A stretch of 8,371 bases of DNA from an uncultured Erysipelotrichaceae bacterium (GTDB lineage: Bacteria; Bacillota_I; Bacilli_A; Erysipelotrichales; Erysipelotrichaceae), in the NCBI GenBank assembly GCA_947175465.1, contig CAMWMY010000043.1, forward strand, positions 1 to 8,371, read 5' to 3'. Below, piece after piece: positions 6,306-8,371 of this stretch; position 1 is the stretch's first letter; each line of letters starts with the position of its first letter. Below the pieces are notes generated by a model, which saw only the letters and a program-made list of their open reading frames with translations, was not told where the DNA came from and searched no databases. Position numbers and translations under genes: made by a program.

Positions 6306-7577
6306 ATGATTACATTGAACACACAACATGCTTTTTTGAAAGAAGAAATAAAGAGTTATCAAGAAGAAGTTCGTAAGCATCACGAAAACTTGATGAATAA
6401 AAAAGGTGTAGGAAACGATTTTACAGGATGGGTAGAATGGCCAAACACTTATGATAAAGAAGAATTTCAAAAAATCCAAGAAGTCGCAAACCAATGGAAA
6501 ACAAAATGTGATGTTTTACTTGTTTGTGGTATTGGAGGATCTTATTTAGGAGCACGTGCTGCTATTGAGATGATGAATGGGTTATTTTCTAAAAAACAAC
6601 CAGAGATATTATTTATAGGAAATACTTTTTCTTCTACATATATAAAACAACTTCTTGATTATATAAAAGATAAAGAAGTTTGTGTAAATGTAATATCGAA
6701 ATCTGGAACAACAACAGAAACAGCCCTTGCTTTTCGCTTTTTAAAACAATTCATGGAAGAAAAATATGGAAAGGCAGAAGCTGCAAAACGTATTGTTGCA
6801 ACTACAGATAAAGCTAGAGGTACTTTAAAAGCGATGGCTGATAAAGAAGGATACACAACATTTGTAATTCCTGATGATATCGGGGGTAGATTTTCTGTAA
6901 TTACTCCTGTAGGTTTATTTCCAATCGCTGTAGCAGGGATTGATATTGAAGCTTTAATGAAAGGTGTGCAAAAAGCATATCAAGATATGGATACAAGTGA
7001 TCTAGATAAAAACCCTGCATATGCATACGCAGTTTGCCGTAGAATTCTTCAAAATCAAGGAAAAGATACAGAAATGCTTGTAAGCTATGAACCACAAATG
7101 GCAATGTTAGCAGAATGGTGGAAGCAATTATTTGCTGAAAGTGAAGGAAAAGATGGAAAAGGAGTACTTCCTTGTAGTGCGAATTTTTCTACTGACTTAC
7201 ACTCTTTAGGTCAATTTATTCAAGAAGGGAAAAAAGTTTTATTTGAAACGTTATTATTAGTAGAAAAACCAATGCTAGATTTAACGTTCCCTAAAGATGA
7301 AACAGATGCTGATCAAATGAATTACTTAGCAGGAAAATCAGTTGATTGGGTAAATAAAATGGCATGTCAAGGTACTTTAGAAGCCCATGTAGAAACTGGA
7401 AAAGTGCCAAATCTTATTTTAACAATGCCAGATATGAGCGCTGAAAGTTTTGGATACATGTGTTACTTCTTCTTTAGAGCTTGTGCAATGACATGTTACT
7501 TATTGGATATTAATCCATTTAATCAACCTGGGGTAGAAGTATATAAGAAAAATATGTTCCGTTTATTAGGAAAATAA
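6306..7577 (+). CDS. pgi: Glucose-6-phosphate isomerase
   Basis: Cytoplasmic enzyme interconverting glucose 6-phosphate and fructose 6-phosphate, at the entry to glycolysis and in gluconeogenesis. The 423-residue product carries the sugar-phosphate-binding SIS fold: GIGGSYLGARAAIE (75-88) and SKSGTTTETALAF (131-143). It also has PGI signature 1, DIGGRFSVITPVG (191-203), and signature 2, NPFNQPGVEVYKK (403-415). Candidate catalytic residues are E278 in FAESEGK, H299 in TDLHSLGQ and K414. It is about 20-25 residues shorter at the N-terminus than the B. subtilis and streptococcal enzymes (about 450), yet it retains NDFTGWVEWPNTYDKEEF (37-54), so it looks complete. It is second in a unit with the S1 protein and is followed after 13 bases by its terminator. 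Assignment is very secure. Confidence 0.97.
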   Translation: MITLNTQHAFLKEEIKSYQEEVRKHHENLMNKKGVGNDFTGWVEWPNTYDKEEFQKIQEVANQWKTKCDVLLVCGIGGSYLGARAAIEMMNGLFSKKQPEILFIGNTFSSTYIKQLLDYIKDKEVCVNVISKSGTTTETALAFRFLKQFMEEKYGKAEAAKRIVATTDKARGTLKAMADKEGYTTFVIPDDIGGRFSVITPVGLFPIAVAGIDIEALMKGVQKAYQDMDTSDLDKNPAYAYAVCRRILQNQGKDTEMLVSYEPQMAMLAEWWKQLFAESEGKDGKGVLPCSANFSTDLHSLGQFIQEGKKVLFETLLLVEKPMLDLTFPKDETDADQMNYLAGKSVDWVNKMACQGTLEAHVETGKVPNLILTMPDMSAESFGYMCYFFFRACAMTCYLLDINPFNQPGVEVYKKNMFRLLGK

Positions 7578-7582
7578 AAAAA

Positions 7583-8371
7583 TTAAGAAGAATCCATATT
7601 GTTATGCATATGGATTTTTTTATGTTTGTTTAAATTATGAATACAAATAATAAAAATAGGAAATAATAGAAATCCTAAAAAACCAAATAGTTTTCCTCCG
7701 ATATACATACAAAAAAGCATAACAAGGGGATGTAGACCAATTTGATCCCCAATAATTTTAGGCTCTATAATATTTCGTGTCATCGTAATAATAAGAGACA
7801 ATATAGCTAAACCAATTGCTTTTTTAGGATGTGAAAGAAGAAGTTCAATGATCATCCATGGAATCATGAAACTACTTGTACCAAGAACGGGGAGTAAATC
7901 AAAAATAGAGATTAAGAAGGCCATAGTAATTGCATGCTCTACTTTGAGATAAAGAAGTCCAAGTGTAAGCTGTAAAAAAGTAATACCCAAAAGCTTTCCA
8001 TAGGCTACTAAAAGTTTTCGTAAAGTTTGTACAAGAATAGCTTGGCTATCTTGAATTAAGGAGCGATAATGAGGAGAGAATTGTTTCATAAAAAAGATAG
8101 TAATTTTTTTATAGTCAAATACAAATAAAAAAGATGCACCGATGGCAAACATAGTAGACATGATAAGACTTGGAAAAGAGCTTAATAAAGAGGTTAACGC
8201 ATGAATAACATTGCTTGAAAAAGAGTTAATAATTTGTTGGATGGAGGAATTCATATTTAATAAAATAGTTTGTATTTGTAAAATAAACTCAGGATGCTGA
8301 TTCATTAGTTTTGTTTGTAAAGAAGAAATATAAGTAAGAATTGTGGGTTCTATTTGTTCTTTGTATATGAT
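7583..8371 (-). CDS. AI-2E family transporter / YtvI-like membrane protein (5' end beyond the window)
   Basis: The last 262 codons of a polytopic membrane protein. The frame stays open from the first in-window ATG (8305) to the right edge with no stop, so the true start is outside; the family is usually 340-370 residues. Hydrophobic segments and conserved blocks follow the AI-2E exporter/permease (PF01594-type) pattern. From the N-terminal side they are a helix ending in FLFVFDYKKI, LGITFLQLTLGLLYL, FLISIFDLLPVLGTSSFMIP, RNIIEPKIIGDQIGLHPLV and GGKLFGFLGFLLFPI. The DLLPVLGT and EPKIxGxxIGLHPL blocks resemble the sporulation-associated YtvI branch more than quorum-signal exporters. The substrate is unknown. 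It converges on pgi, with only 5 bases between stop codons. The hydrophilic tail, rich in His, Lys and Asn, is encoded by the pgi terminator hairpin. Family is confident, function is not. Confidence 0.85.
   Translation of the reverse strand: MIYKEQIEPTILTYISSLQTKLMNQHPEFILQIQTILLNMNSSIQQIINSFSSNVIHALTSLLSSFPSLIMSTMFAIGASFLFVFDYKKITIFFMKQFSPHYRSLIQDSQAILVQTLRKLLVAYGKLLGITFLQLTLGLLYLKVEHAITMAFLISIFDLLPVLGTSSFMIPWMIIELLLSHPKKAIGLAILSLIITMTRNIIEPKIIGDQIGLHPLVMLFCMYIGGKLFGFLGFLLFPIFIICIHNLNKHKKIHMHNNMDSS
7591..7622 (+). terminator. Rho-independent terminator of pgi
   Basis: AATCCATAT (7591-7599) pairs perfectly with ATATGGATT (7608-7616) across an 8-base loop, followed by a T tract. The hairpin is 13 bases past the pgi stop. 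It lies wholly inside the 3' coding end of the convergent AI-2E/YtvI-like gene, whose final eight to eleven codons it specifies on the other strand. Confidence 0.85.

Noticed and set aside
7583..8305. AI-2E/YtvI-like gene as complete from ATG 8305
   Set aside because: The frame continues without a stop to the right edge, no ribosome binding site precedes ATG 8305, and 240 residues is about 100 short for the family, so the gene is cut by the window rather than naturally truncated.
1..8371. CRISPR array, insertion sequence, prophage, tRNA or riboswitch
   Set aside because: No spaced direct repeats, transposase, terminal inverted repeats, tRNA cloverleaf or long structured leader was seen; the only sizeable non-coding gaps (5027-5144 and 5847-5941) are accounted for by terminators and promoters.

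Overview
The window is AT-rich and uses the standard code: TGG encodes Trp, and potB ends in TGA. Strong AGGAGG-type ribosome binding sites, short intergenic gaps and the protein families present point to a low-GC Firmicute. A gut Erysipelotrichia/Coprobacillaceae-like or clostridial lineage is my best guess from gene content. That placement is inference; no rRNA or other marker is present.

Region 1 (1-5090, + strand) is a polyamine-uptake operon. It begins with a -10 box and nested AGTTT/AAACT palindromes. Next come an XRE-cupin regulator (68-601), the ATPase PotA (614-2185), the permease PotB (2187-3032), a PotC-PotD permease/binding-protein fusion (3029-4924), and a 30-codon single-helix membrane microprotein not previously called (4934-5026). 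A rho-independent terminator closes the operon. Gaps range from a 4-base overlap to 12 bases, so the genes look co-transcribed and translationally coupled. The regulator probably senses a polyamine or related small molecule and controls the transporter. PotA energises import, PotB and PotC form the channel, and PotD is tethered outside by an extra helix. The most unusual feature is inside PotA: its C-terminal TOBE domain is split by two tandem Ig-like/surface-protein-type repeats of about 86-90 residues.

Region 2 (5108-5863, - strand) is a two-gene unit: a divergent-PAP2 (DUF212/YuiD-like) membrane protein followed by a small NifU C-terminal-type Fe-S scaffold, with its own terminator facing the pot terminator.

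Region 3 (5904-7622, + strand) is transcribed divergently from region 2. It encodes an S1-domain RNA-binding protein of the YugI/GSP13/CvfD type, then glucose-6-phosphate isomerase (pgi), then a terminator. Region 4 (7583-8371, - strand) is the 3' part of an AI-2E/YtvI-type membrane protein that runs off the right edge. Its last codons lie within the pgi terminator hairpin.

Most of the window is ordinary housekeeping and transport. The items worth attention are the PotA insertion, the PotC-PotD fusion, the microprotein, the nested operator-like palindromes and the terminator embedded in a gene.
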